From: Namhaeicola sp039714555
Lineage (GTDB): Bacteria > Bacteroidota > Bacteroidia > Flavobacteriales > Flavobacteriaceae
Length of the DNA stretch: 64,000 nt
Direction of reading: 5' to 3'
Assembly: GCA_039714555.1 (NCBI GenBank)
Contig: JBDLJB010000009.1
Coordinates: 29,113 to 93,112, forward strand
In this document: in pieces, positions 8,531 through 17,517 of the stretch
Numbering within the stretch: position 1 is the stretch's first letter
Layout: every line of letters begins with the position of its first letter
The notes under the pieces: generated by a model
Databases searched by the model: none
What the model was told of the DNA's origin: nothing
What the model saw: only the letters and a program-made list of their open reading frames with translations
Made by a program: the position numbers and the translations under genes

Positions 8531-10393
8531 TTAAGACGCATCATCTTCAATTAAATCCATTTCTACTTTAAGATTATTGATAATAAATTTTTGTCTGTCA
8601 GGAGTATTTTTACCCATATAGAAAGTCAATAAATTTTCTATAGATGTTTCTTTGTCTAACATCACAGGGTCTAACCTGATATCTTTACCAATAAAATGAG
8701 TAAATTCATTGGGTGAAATTTCTCCTAAACCCTTAAAACGAGTTATTTCGGGTTTTCCTTTTAATTTAATTATAGCATTTTTTCTTTCATTTTCACTATA
8801 GCAATAAAATGTTTCTTTTTTATCTCTAACTCTAAAGAGTGGCGTATCTAAAATATACAAATGACCTTCTTTAATTACTTCCGGGAAAAATTGTAAAAAG
8901 AAAGTGATTAAAAGTAAACGAATATGCATTCCGTCAACATCAGCATCGGTTGCAATTACAATATTGTTATAGCGCAAATTTTCAATACCATCTTCAATAT
9001 TCAAAGCGGCCTGAAGTAAATTGAATTCCTCATTCTCATAAACAATTTTCTTACTCAATCCAAATGAATTCAATGGTTTACCTTTAAGGCTAAATACAGC
9101 TTGGGTATTGACATTTCTTGATTTTGTTATAGAACCACTTGCAGAATCACCCTCAGTGATAAACAAGGTACTGTCAAGTCGATTGTCTTTTTTCATATCA
9201 CCTAAATGGATACGGCAATCACGTAATTTTTTATTGTGTAAACTTGCTTTTTTAGCTCTTTCCCGAGCTAATTTTCTAATTCCGGAAAGTTCTTTTCGCT
9301 CTTTTTCGGCTTGTATGATCTTTCTTTGAATCTTTTCTGCAGTTTCAGGATTTCTGTGAAGATAATTATCTAATTTTCGTTTTACAAAGTCATTTATAAA
9401 TGTTCTCACAGTTGGTAAATCACCACCCATATCAGTAGAACCTAATTTGGTTTTTGTTTGACTCTCAAAAACCGGTTCCATTACTTTAATGCTAATGGCG
9501 GCAACAATTGATTTTCGTATGTCAGAAGATTCGAAATTCTTACCAAAAAATTCACGGATTGTTTTTACAATCGATTCTCTAAAAGCATTTTGATGAGTAC
9601 CACCTTGAGTAGTGTGCTGACCATTGACAAACGAATGGTATTCTTCACTATACTGAGCTTTACTATAAGTTATTGCAACTTCAATATCTTCTCCATTTAA
9701 ATGAATGATCGGAAATAATGTATCCTTCTCATTGATATTTTCTGAGAGAAGGTCTTTTAAACCATTTTCAGAAAAATATTTATCACCGTTAAAAAGAATA
9801 TTTAAACCCGTATTGAGATATACGTAATTCTTGATCATTTTAACAATGTACTCATTTCGGTATTTGTAATGAAGAAAAATACTGGTATCAGGAACAAAAG
9901 TTACTTTTGTTCCTCGTCTTAAACTTGAATTTTGTGCTGGTTCTTCATTTATTAATTCACCTCTTTCAAATTCGGCAATAACAGTTTTATCATCTCTAAT
10001 TGACTGTACTTTAAAAGAATTTGATAATGCATTTACTGCTTTGGTACCAACACCATTCAAACCAACCGATTTTTTAAAAGCTTTAGAGTCATATTTACCA
10101 CCGGTATTCATTTTAGAAACAACATCAACAACTTTTCCCAAAGGAATACCTCTACCATAATCTCTAATGTTAACAGTATTATTTTTTACCTGTACATCAA
10201 TAGATTTACCTGCACCCATTACATATTCATCAATAGAGTTGTCCATTACTTCTTTGATCAATATATAAATACCATCATCTGGCGAAGATCCGTCACCTAA
10301 TTTACCAATATACATACCCGGTCTCATTCTTATGTGTTCTTTCCAGTCGAGAGAGCGAATGTTATCTTCGGTATATGTAGTTTGTTTTGCCAT
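8531..10393 (-). CDS. parE: DNA topoisomerase IV subunit B
   Basis: 620 residues. The GHKL ATPase domain contains EVMDNSIDEY (metal-binding Asn), GRGIPLG and NGVGTKAVNALS. A transducer domain follows, then the TOPRIM domain with EGDSASGS and ATDADVDGMHI, whose acidic residues bind Mg2+. The length is typical of ParE and lacks the insert of proteobacterial GyrB. It is the ATP-hydrolysing half of topoisomerase IV and the first gene of the parE-parC operon. The ATG start gives MAKQTTYTEDNIRSLDW, the usual beginning of Bacteroidota ParE. It is divergent from pssA across 126 bases. Confidence 0.95.
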   Translation of the reverse strand: MAKQTTYTEDNIRSLDWKEHIRMRPGMYIGKLGDGSSPDDGIYILIKEVMDNSIDEYVMGAGKSIDVQVKNNTVNIRDYGRGIPLGKVVDVVSKMNTGGKYDSKAFKKSVGLNGVGTKAVNALSNSFKVQSIRDDKTVIAEFERGELINEEPAQNSSLRRGTKVTFVPDTSIFLHYKYRNEYIVKMIKNYVYLNTGLNILFNGDKYFSENGLKDLLSENINEKDTLFPIIHLNGEDIEVAITYSKAQYSEEYHSFVNGQHTTQGGTHQNAFRESIVKTIREFFGKNFESSDIRKSIVAAISIKVMEPVFESQTKTKLGSTDMGGDLPTVRTFINDFVKRKLDNYLHRNPETAEKIQRKIIQAEKERKELSGIRKLARERAKKASLHNKKLRDCRIHLGDMKKDNRLDSTLFITEGDSASGSITKSRNVNTQAVFSLKGKPLNSFGLSKKIVYENEEFNLLQAALNIEDGIENLRYNNIVIATDADVDGMHIRLLLITFFLQFFPEVIKEGHLYILDTPLFRVRDKKETFYCYSENERKNAIIKLKGKPEITRFKGLGEISPNEFTHFIGKDIRLDPVMLDKETSIENLLTFYMGKNTPDRQKFIINNLKVEMDLIEDDAS

Positions 10394-10475
10394 TAAAAAT
10401 ATTGGATTAAGAATGGTTGCTAAAGTAGTAATTAAGCGGAAAATATAAAAAAGTAAATAGACTTTTTATTAACAT

Positions 10476-10504
10476 TTGTATTAAAAACTATTTTAGTATT
10501 TTTA
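10476..10504 (+). promoter_or_regulatory. Probable promoter of pssA
   Basis: TTG at 10476-10478, 18 bases, then TATTTTTA at 10497-10504. This differs from TAnnTTTG only at the last base, and lies 15 bases before the ATG. Confidence 0.45.
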
Positions 10505-10519
10505 CATAAACTTAATGAA

Positions 10520-11287
10520 ATGATTAAAAAGCAAATACCCAATATTTTTACATTACTAAATTTACTATCTGGACTTGTAGCTATTATAATGGCTTTATCT
10601 GATAGACTGGTAGAAGCTGCATTTTTTGTGATGCTGGGAATATTCTTTGATTTTTTTGATGGTTTTTTTGCAAGAATGTTAAATGTACAAGGTGAATTTG
10701 GTAAACAATTAGATTCGTTGGCTGATGTGGTAACTTCGGGTGTTGTACCAGGTATTGTAATGTTTCAACTATTGCTTTATTCAACAAAACAACAGTGGTT
10801 TATGCAAATGAGTAACGAATTAGGTCAATGGACAACTTTTGAACAGATCAATATACAAATTTTACCTTTTTTTGGATTGATTATTCCTTTGGCATCTGCT
10901 TATAGATTGGCAAAATTTAATATAGATGAAAGACAAACAGATTCTTTTATTGGTATGCCTACACCTGCATTTGCACTATTTGTTGTATCATTACCTTTGA
11001 TATTAAGCTATTCAGATAAACAATTTTTTATTGATTTGATCCATAATAAATATGTTCTTATTGCAATAACAATTATTGGAAGTTTTTTATTAAACGCTGA
11101 ATTACCTTTGTTTTCATTAAAATTTAAAAATTATTCTTGGACAGATAATAAAATCAAATATATTTTTATTTTTCTAACAATAATATTATTAATTTCTTTG
11201 CAAACTGTGGCAATACCTTTAGTAATTATAATTTATGTTTTCATTTCGATAATTGAAAATCTAAAGCAAAAAAATAAGGTTATTTAA
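10520..11287 (+). CDS. pssA: CDP-diacylglycerol-serine O-phosphatidyltransferase
   Basis: 255 residues, a polytopic membrane protein. The CDP-alcohol phosphatidyltransferase motif D-G-x2-A-R-x8-G-x3-D-x3-D is complete, from DGFFAR through GEFGKQLDSLAD at about residues 48-70. Six to eight hydrophobic segments surround it. The N-terminus MIKKQIPNIFTLLNLLSG is typical of type II PssA. It condenses CDP-diacylglycerol with serine to give phosphatidylserine, the precursor of phosphatidylethanolamine, in the inner membrane. A phosphatidylglycerophosphate synthase would share the motif, but the N-terminal motif and length favour PssA. The stop codon lies inside the terminator hairpin of the convergent downstream gene. 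Confidence 0.92.
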   Translation: MIKKQIPNIFTLLNLLSGLVAIIMALSDRLVEAAFFVMLGIFFDFFDGFFARMLNVQGEFGKQLDSLADVVTSGVVPGIVMFQLLLYSTKQQWFMQMSNELGQWTTFEQINIQILPFFGLIIPLASAYRLAKFNIDERQTDSFIGMPTPAFALFVVSLPLILSYSDKQFFIDLIHNKYVLIAITIIGSFLLNAELPLFSLKFKNYSWTDNKIKYIFIFLTIILLISLQTVAIPLVIIIYVFISIIENLKQKNKVI

Positions 11288-11301
11288 ATTTTAAATAACC
11301 T
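11277..11301 (-). terminator. Terminator of the SYLF gene, overlapping the end of pssA
   Basis: A perfect 12-bp inverted repeat (AGGTTATTTAAA / TTTAAATAACCT) is separated by one base. On the minus strand it is followed by TTATTTTTTT, giving an intrinsic terminator for the gene ending at 11332. The arm lies within the last codons of pssA, so it may also act on that transcript. Confidence 0.7.
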
Positions 11302-11331
11302 CATCTTCAATATATTAAACTATATTATTTG

Positions 11332-11880
11332 CTATTTTGCTTCATATTTAAAATGTTGTCCACCTATTGAGGCTTCATACATTAATCCACCTTTTGTTCT
11401 TGTAAAAACAGCAACTCCGTTAGAATAGGCTACATCAATGGATACACCCTTCTTTATAGCTACAGCTGAAGCCTGGGCATCAAATTTTAATTTTCCATTC
11501 GTAAAATGTTCAAAAGATTCTTTGTTTTCAAAGAATATTACTTCACTGTATTGTTGACCACCTGCTTGCAATCCAAATGATGCTTGTATTAATTTCGATT
11601 CGCCAACAGCCTTATCTCCTTGAAAAACTATACCTTTACCTACAGCTCCACCTACACCTAAGCCAGCTTTGGTTATTTTTGGAAAAACTGCATACCCATA
11701 AGCATTAGATTTGAATGTAACTAGTTTTGGAGTTTCTTCTAACATTTTATTTAGTTCAGTTTTAGAATCATTCATCAATTCAGGATTCCACCCACCAACT
11801 TGAGCATTCATTGTAAATGATAGAGCTAAGCTGATAAAGAATAAAAATACATGTGATTTTAATATATTAATTTTTTTCAT
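11332..11880 (-). CDS. Secreted SYLF (YSC84) domain lipid-binding protein
   Basis: 182 residues. An N-terminal signal peptide ends near residue 26 (FTMNAQ). The rest is a SYLF/YSC84 domain: AYGYAVFPKITKAGLGVGGA is the hallmark start, with SFGLQAGGQQYSEVIFF and a C-terminal Gly-rich strand (GGLMYEASIGGQ). The family binds phosphoinositides in eukaryotes and is common as a small periplasmic protein in bacteria, where its role is unsettled. It is single-gene, with a terminator just downstream. A TAACTTTG -7-like box (complement of 11910-11917) lies about 30 bases upstream without a recognisable -33 TTG. Confidence 0.88.
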   Translation of the reverse strand: MKKINILKSHVFLFFISLALSFTMNAQVGGWNPELMNDSKTELNKMLEETPKLVTFKSNAYGYAVFPKITKAGLGVGGAVGKGIVFQGDKAVGESKLIQASFGLQAGGQQYSEVIFFENKESFEHFTNGKLKFDAQASAVAIKKGVSIDVAYSNGVAVFTRTKGGLMYEASIGGQHFKYEAK

Positions 11881-12095
11881 AAATAATTATTTAGGGATTC
11901 ATAATAAACCAAAGTTAAGCAATTTTTAAATTGGTTATGTAATTAATGTTCTAAAAATATTTTAGCATTTATACAATTTTTTTAACATTTTAAGGTTATC
12001 ACTTTATATAATTATAAATTATGTAATAAAATTCCTCCCTGTTTTATATATAGTATTATTTTTTTTCGAACTAATTAATTTATTAAGAGTTTATT

Positions 12096-15000
12096 ATGAA
12101 AACTATAAACCTAACAGCTCTGTTAAAATATCTCTTCCTGTTTACTGTTTTGGGCACAGTATATTCTTATGCGCAAACAACAACTCCTTTTGCTAAAAGG
12201 TATGAAACTTCGGGAATCAATGGAGATTTGACCATAATTGGTAATTCAATTTTGGGAGAGAGCAGTGACACTCCATATGATGGAACTACACAAAATAACT
12301 ATATTGATATGGTTTTTATTGACATTGATGGAGATGCTACAACATTTAGTTCCAGTAGTGCTACTTTTACAACAGGAAGTTGTAATAGAGTGGTGTATGC
12401 CGGATTATATTGGGGGGCTGTTTCTTCACCGTCAACTCCAGCTCCAAATCAAATCAAATTTAAAATACCTGGAGGTACATATCAAGATATTACTGCCGAA
12501 GCTACTCTTGATTTGATATATTATAAAGATGTTACAAGTATTTTAAACACTAATACTAATCCTTCAGGAGAATATTTTGTAGCTAATGTAAATGCTACTG
12601 AAGCCAGAGGTAATTCAGCAGGATGGTCATTGGTTATTGTTTTTGAAGATGCTACAGAATCTCGAAAATATATTTCTACTTTTGATGGTTTTTCTGCAGT
12701 TAGAGATGCTCCATATGAAAGTGTGGAATTTAATTATTCTGGGTTTGTAACTCCACCATCAGGTGCTGTTGAAGGTAGAGTTGGAGTTGCTGCATTAGAA
12801 GGAGATCTAGGTTGGTATGGAGACCAAATGTTGTTTAAAGCAGATAACAATGCAAATTTCACAGCATTACATGATGCTGAAAACGAAGAAAATAATTTCT
12901 TTAATAGTAAGATCACAAATAATGGTGCACAAGTAACAGATAGGAATCTTAATAGTACAAATACTTTAGGATGGGATCAAAAACTACTTGATCTAACAGC
13001 TTTAAATTCGGGTAATAGTTTAATTGGTAATGGTGAAACAGGAGCTACTGTTAGAGTCACCAATGATATTGGAGGTGACTGGATCTATACATTTTTAAAC
13101 ACTTTTGCGATTAACATAATTGAACCTAATTTACAGGTTGTTACCAGTGTTGAGGATACTTCTGGAAATAATATTACACTTAATTCGCCAGTTCCATTAG
13201 GGGCAACAGTTTGGTATAATATTAATTTTCAAAATGTTGGGACTGATAATGCACAAAATACTTATATTTTAAACACTATTCCTAGTAATGTAACTTTAGA
13301 TGAAAGTTCTATGCAACTTCCGGCTGGTGTAACTTATACATTTAGTCCGGTAACTAGAGAATTACGTTTTGATATTCCGAATTCTTTGGTAGAAAGAGAA
13401 TTACTTTCTACATCGCATGATATTCGTTACCAAGTTATAGCATCTGATGATTGTTTTGATTATACTGATGCTTGTACGAATTTATTGATCAACAGTATCA
13501 CTTCCTATTATGATGGAGAAACTTCAGGTGATAATATAACTGGCCAACCCGGTTTAAACGGAATTAACGGATGTGGTTTGGGTAGTGTTGGTTCAATGGA
13601 TTTATTTGTTGATACAAGTACTTGTTCGTTTGATAGTGAATTATTTATGTGTAATAATTCACTTACTTTTGAAGGTGATGATGGTTATGATACTTATATC
13701 TGGACTGATTCAAGTGGTACTGTAATTGGAAATACAAAAGAAATTACTGTAAGCGGGCCAGGTGTTTATACTGCAACACAAAGAAGAACCGGTTGTACAG
13801 AAACTATAAGAGTAGTTACTGTATTTGGTTTAGACGTTACAGTTACTCCTTCTGATGCTCTTTGTAAGGATAGTGAAAACGGTAAAGTTAATATAACTGT
13901 TAATGAAGCTTCAAATTCATATTCTTATGAATTGTACCAAGGTAGCACTTTATTGGATTCTGAAAATTCAATAACTTCCAGTTCTTATACTTTTGAAGGT
14001 TTGGATATTGGAAACTATCAGGTAAAAGCAATTAAAGAAGATGGTTGTTTTGCTATAACTCCTTTTAGTATTGCTGAGCCAACTCTATTAGAATCTTCAG
14101 CAACGAAGATTAATAATGTAACTACTTGTAACGGAGCCGTTTTAAATGGTAAAGTTCAAGTTTCGGCTACAGGAGGTATACCACCTTATTCTTATAGTAT
14201 TGATAATGGAGTAACTTATCAAACAGAAGATATTTTTTCTGTACCAACCGAAAAAACATATAGTATAACAGCAAAAGATGCTAACGGTTGTACTGCAATT
14301 GCAACGGTTGATGTTGGTTTTGATCCGGAATTGATCTATGAGATCACTAAAGAAGATGTGATTTGTGTTGGAAATACTGATGGTTCAATAAGAATTGACA
14401 TGACCAATAATCAAGGTTATGGAGTTACTTATAGTATTGATGGTGGGAATTCTTATCAAAATTCACCTCAATTTAATAATTTATCAAAAGGATCGTATGA
14501 AATAATCATTCGTAAAGAAAAAGAATTGAATAGTTGTGAAACGCCAATAGCTATAGAAATTGAACAATTAGTGTATTTAAAATTGGAGGCTACAACCGAT
14601 TTCTCATGTGAAAACGCAGGTACAACAATTATTGCACAAGTTGATCCTCTCTATGATAATCAGGTTACTTATACATTAGATGGTAATTTAAGCCAAGCCT
14701 CAGGAATATTTGAAAATGTTCCTTACGGAGAGCATACGGTTACTGTAAAACACAATGATTATGGTTGTTCTGATGAACCGGTTATAGTAAATGTTGAAAA
14801 TTATTCACCAATTACTTTTACTATTGAAAATACTTTTATAAATGAATATACAGTTATTGCTTCCGGTGGATTACCTGGTTACGAATACAGTTTTGATTCA
14901 CCAGATGATTTTAGTGATAATAATGTATTGCATATAAGAAACAGTCGAGATTATACTTTTTATGTAAGAGATGAAAAAGGTTGTGTTGTTGAACAAACTG

Positions 15001-15287
15001 TATTTTTAGAATTTTTAGATATTGAAATACCTGATTTCTTCACTCCGGAAGGAGATGGTATTAATGATACCTGGTATCCGATAAATATTCAGGCTTATCC
15101 AAATATTACTGTTAAAGTTTTTGATAGATACCAACGATTGATTGGAAGTTATAAAGGTATTCATAGTTCATGGGATGGGAATTATGATGGTAAACCGCTG
15201 CCAAGTGGAGATTATTGGTATGTTATTAAATTGAATTATCAAGCTGATAATAGAGAGTATAAAGGTAATTTCTCACTAATTAGATAA
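12096..15287 (+). CDS. Large secreted SprB-repeat protein with T9SS type B sorting domain
   Basis: 1063 residues. A signal peptide ends near 26 (YSYAQ). An N-terminal domain of about 300 residues contains VYAGLYWGA, and a DUF11-like beta-sandwich follows (about 345-470, EPNLQVVTSVEDTSG onward). Several SprB-type repeats come next, with the pattern PPYSYSIDNG...YSITAKDANGCTA. The last 85 residues begin IPDFFTPEGDGINDTW and end in a beta strand, the gliding-motility-associated type B C-terminal domain (CHU_C). It should be exported by Sec, then moved across the outer membrane by the type IX system and retained at the surface. An adhesin role is inferred from SprB. The PorP/SprF gene begins 7 bases after its stop, the usual partner arrangement. 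Confidence 0.92.
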   Translation: MKTINLTALLKYLFLFTVLGTVYSYAQTTTPFAKRYETSGINGDLTIIGNSILGESSDTPYDGTTQNNYIDMVFIDIDGDATTFSSSSATFTTGSCNRVVYAGLYWGAVSSPSTPAPNQIKFKIPGGTYQDITAEATLDLIYYKDVTSILNTNTNPSGEYFVANVNATEARGNSAGWSLVIVFEDATESRKYISTFDGFSAVRDAPYESVEFNYSGFVTPPSGAVEGRVGVAALEGDLGWYGDQMLFKADNNANFTALHDAENEENNFFNSKITNNGAQVTDRNLNSTNTLGWDQKLLDLTALNSGNSLIGNGETGATVRVTNDIGGDWIYTFLNTFAINIIEPNLQVVTSVEDTSGNNITLNSPVPLGATVWYNINFQNVGTDNAQNTYILNTIPSNVTLDESSMQLPAGVTYTFSPVTRELRFDIPNSLVERELLSTSHDIRYQVIASDDCFDYTDACTNLLINSITSYYDGETSGDNITGQPGLNGINGCGLGSVGSMDLFVDTSTCSFDSELFMCNNSLTFEGDDGYDTYIWTDSSGTVIGNTKEITVSGPGVYTATQRRTGCTETIRVVTVFGLDVTVTPSDALCKDSENGKVNITVNEASNSYSYELYQGSTLLDSENSITSSSYTFEGLDIGNYQVKAIKEDGCFAITPFSIAEPTLLESSATKINNVTTCNGAVLNGKVQVSATGGIPPYSYSIDNGVTYQTEDIFSVPTEKTYSITAKDANGCTAIATVDVGFDPELIYEITKEDVICVGNTDGSIRIDMTNNQGYGVTYSIDGGNSYQNSPQFNNLSKGSYEIIIRKEKELNSCETPIAIEIEQLVYLKLEATTDFSCENAGTTIIAQVDPLYDNQVTYTLDGNLSQASGIFENVPYGEHTVTVKHNDYGCSDEPVIVNVENYSPITFTIENTFINEYTVIASGGLPGYEYSFDSPDDFSDNNVLHIRNSRDYTFYVRDEKGCVVEQTVFLEFLDIEIPDFFTPEGDGINDTWYPINIQAYPNITVKVFDRYQRLIGSYKGIHSSWDGNYDGKPLPSGDYWYVIKLNYQADNREYKGNFSLIR

Positions 15288-15294
15288 AAAAGAA

Positions 15295-16233
15295 ATGAAA
15301 AAGTTTATAATAATATTGATTTTTGTTTTTGCTTTAACTGGAAATGCACAAGAATTTAAAATGTCGCCTTACACGCAATATTTGGTTGAAAATCCATTTT
15401 CAATATCTCCAGCCTATGCCGGGATTGATGAAAATATTCATCGATTGCGATTATCAGGAGTGTTTCAATGGGTTGGATTGAAAGATGCGCCAAACACTCA
15501 AATCGTTACATATGATACTAAGATTTTAGACAGATCGGGTGTTGGAGGTATATTGTATTTAGATAAAAATGGAAATACTTCTCAAACTGGTGGTCAAATA
15601 AGTTTTGCACATCATTTAACGATCAATGACGAGAATAATCAATACATCTCATTTGGTATTTCTTATAAGTTTGTTCAATTTAAAATAGATGTTTCTGATT
15701 TTGAAAATGCTGATAGTGATCCAAATATTGGAGCTGACATATCTTCGTTCAATTCAAATTTTGAAGTAGCTGCATTATACAAACTGCAAGGTTTCTTCTT
15801 TAGTTTGAATGCATCCAATATATTGAATAAGAGTGTAAAGGTTTTTGATGACTCAGAACCAAAAAAACTACGAAATTATTATGTTTATACAGGCTATATT
15901 TTTAAACTTAAAAATGAGGAATATGAATTAGAACCTTCATTGTATTTTAAATATTATGAAAGTGATAATCGTTCTATATCTGACATTAACTTCAAAGCTA
16001 GAAAATATACAAAAGATGGTTATATGTGGGCTGGTTTAACTGCTCGTTTTATCAACGATCAAAGTTTTGAGCCTTTGTATTTTTCTCCTTTGTTAGGACT
16101 TAAAAAACAAAAATTTTATGTAGGTTATGGGTTTCAGTACAATATAAATGAATCTCAAGAGTTAAATAATGGTGGAACCCACTTGTTAACTATTGGTTAT
16201 GATTTTGATCGTACTCAAAATACAAGATGGTAA
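15295..16233 (+). CDS. PorP/SprF family type IX secretion membrane protein
   Basis: 312 residues with a signal peptide (about 1-18, ending TGNAQ). The mature N-terminus FKMSPYTQYLVENPFSISPAYAGI is the PorP/SprF signature. The remainder is a predicted beta-barrel ending YGFQYNINESQELNNGGTHLLTIGYDF. Proteins of this family sit in the outer membrane and are needed for surface attachment of a specific type B T9SS cargo; SprF does this for SprB in Flavobacterium johnsoniae. Here the cargo is surely the product of the gene 7 bases upstream. The pair forms a two-gene operon. Confidence 0.93.
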   Translation: MKKFIIILIFVFALTGNAQEFKMSPYTQYLVENPFSISPAYAGIDENIHRLRLSGVFQWVGLKDAPNTQIVTYDTKILDRSGVGGILYLDKNGNTSQTGGQISFAHHLTINDENNQYISFGISYKFVQFKIDVSDFENADSDPNIGADISSFNSNFEVAALYKLQGFFFSLNASNILNKSVKVFDDSEPKKLRNYYVYTGYIFKLKNEEYELEPSLYFKYYESDNRSISDINFKARKYTKDGYMWAGLTARFINDQSFEPLYFSPLLGLKKQKFYVGYGFQYNINESQELNNGGTHLLTIGYDFDRTQNTRW

Positions 16234-16261
16234 TTTTGGAAAAGTAAAAAAAAATTGTATC

Positions 16262-16330
16262 ATGAGAAATATTAAAATAATATTATTTGTTTTGTTAGCA
16301 ATTATTTTGAGCATGTCAACCTTTGGTTAG
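16262..16330 (+). CDS. 22-codon signal-peptide-like mini-ORF
   Basis: ATG to TAG encodes MRNIKIILFVLLAIILSMST plus FG, which is essentially only a signal peptide or membrane helix. If the TAG were read through, 11 more codons would follow before TAA. It lies 29 bases after the PorP/SprF gene and 60 bases before another small secreted-protein gene. It could be a tiny membrane peptide, or the remnant of a secreted protein broken by a nonsense change. Expression is unproven. Confidence 0.3.
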   Translation: MRNIKIILFVLLAIILSMSTFG

Positions 16331-16389
16331 ACAATCAATAATAAATTGAGATCCTCTGAATAATTAATAATAATTTAAAATAATTTAAA

Positions 16390-16704
16390 ATGAAAAAAAT
16401 ACATTTTATTGCAGTAATTATTGGTTTTGTTTTTTTTAACATGAATAGTGTTAATGCACAAAAAGTTGAAAAAAGCAATGAAATTGTTTATAAGACCACT
16501 GTAAAGGAAACACCTCAGAAAGTAAAAGAGGCACTTAAGGATTACTCTGGTTATAAAATTTCTCAAAAAGCTACTTATACTAAAAATAGTAAAGGGAAAA
16601 TGTATAAATTTAAAGTTGAGAAAGGCAACTGGTCACATTACCTGTTAATTGATGAAAGTGGTAAAATTGTTGCTATTGAAACCGGTGAACATAAAAGTAG
16701 TTAA
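16390..16704 (+). CDS. Small secreted protein of unknown function (PepSY-like size)
   Basis: 104 residues with a clear signal peptide (about 1-23, ending SVNAQ). The mature 80 residues are very lysine-rich, with KETPQKVKEALKDYSGYKI and a short beta-rich tail (KFKVEKGNWSHYLLIDESGK). This resembles the alpha-beta layout of small PepSY-like or BLIP-like periplasmic domains, but no family can be assigned. The gene sits downstream of the T9SS cargo/PorP pair and converges with lptB 11 bases away. Confidence 0.7.
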   Translation: MKKIHFIAVIIGFVFFNMNSVNAQKVEKSNEIVYKTTVKETPQKVKEALKDYSGYKISQKATYTKNSKGKMYKFKVEKGNWSHYLLIDESGKIVAIETGEHKSS

Positions 16705-16714
16705 GTTAATTGTA

Positions 16715-17461
16715 TTAAAGTTTTAATTTTTCTTTTCGTTCTTGTAACTTAAAATTAGAACCTAAATAAACTTTTCTAACCATTTCATCATCAGCAAGTT
16801 CTTTTGGTGTACCTTCTTTTAAGATCCCACCTTCAAACATAAGGTAGGTTTTATCAGTAATCGCCAAAGTAGCTTGTACATCATGATCTGTAATTAATAT
16901 ACCAATATTTCTATCTTTTAGATGTGCAACTATGCTTTGAATATCTTCAACGGCAATAGGATCAACTCCTGCAAAAGGTTCGTCTAATAAAATAAATTTT
17001 GGATCAGAAGCCAAAGCTCTGGCGATTTCAGTACGTCTCCTTTCACCTCCCGAAAGTAGATCTCCCCTGTTTTTACGTACAAGATTTAATCCAAACTCTT
17101 CAATCAAAGCTTCTAATTTATTTTTTTGCTCTTGTTTGCTAAGATCAGTAAATTGTAAGATTGACATGATATTATCTTCAACGGATAGTTTTCTAAATAC
17201 TGATGCTTCCTGTGCAAGATATCCTACACCTTTCTGGGCTCTTTTGTACATAGAATCATGGGTAATATTTTCATCATTTAAAAAGATTTCACCAGCATTT
17301 GGTTTTATCATTCCAACTATCATATAAAACGAAGTAGTTTTTCCTGCACCATTTGGTCCTAATAATCCTATTATTTCACCTTGTTCAACTTGTAGAGAGA
17401 TACTATTTACAACTTTTCTGTTACCATATATTTTTGTTATATTTTCAGCCCTTAATATCAT
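16715..17461 (-). CDS. lptB: LPS export ABC transporter ATPase
   Basis: 248 residues, a single ABC ATPase domain. Walker A is GPNGAGKTT (35-43). The Q-loop region reads VGYLAQEASVFRKL, the signature LLSGGERRRTEIARAL, Walker B ILLDEPFAGVDPIA, and the switch His lies in ITDHDV. The residues around the Q-loop and FAGVDPIAVEDIQ are specific for LptB. It powers LptFG extraction of lipopolysaccharide from the inner membrane onto the LptC-A-D bridge. It is the last gene of the kdsD-tatC-lptB run, 56 bases after tatC. Grouping with kdsD, which makes the KDO precursor, fits an envelope operon. Confidence 0.95.
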   Translation of the reverse strand: MILRAENITKIYGNRKVVNSISLQVEQGEIIGLLGPNGAGKTTSFYMIVGMIKPNAGEIFLNDENITHDSMYKRAQKGVGYLAQEASVFRKLSVEDNIMSILQFTDLSKQEQKNKLEALIEEFGLNLVRKNRGDLLSGGERRRTEIARALASDPKFILLDEPFAGVDPIAVEDIQSIVAHLKDRNIGILITDHDVQATLAITDKTYLMFEGGILKEGTPKELADDEMVRKVYLGSNFKLQERKEKLKL

Positions 17462-17517
17462 AATTCTTTAATATTTTTTAATATAAGATGTAATTCTATC
17501 ATTGTGATCTATACAAT

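Noticed and set aside
12096..15287. A tandem DNA repeat array in the SprB-type gene
   Set aside because: Repeats are recognisable at protein level only; no near-identical DNA repeats were seen.
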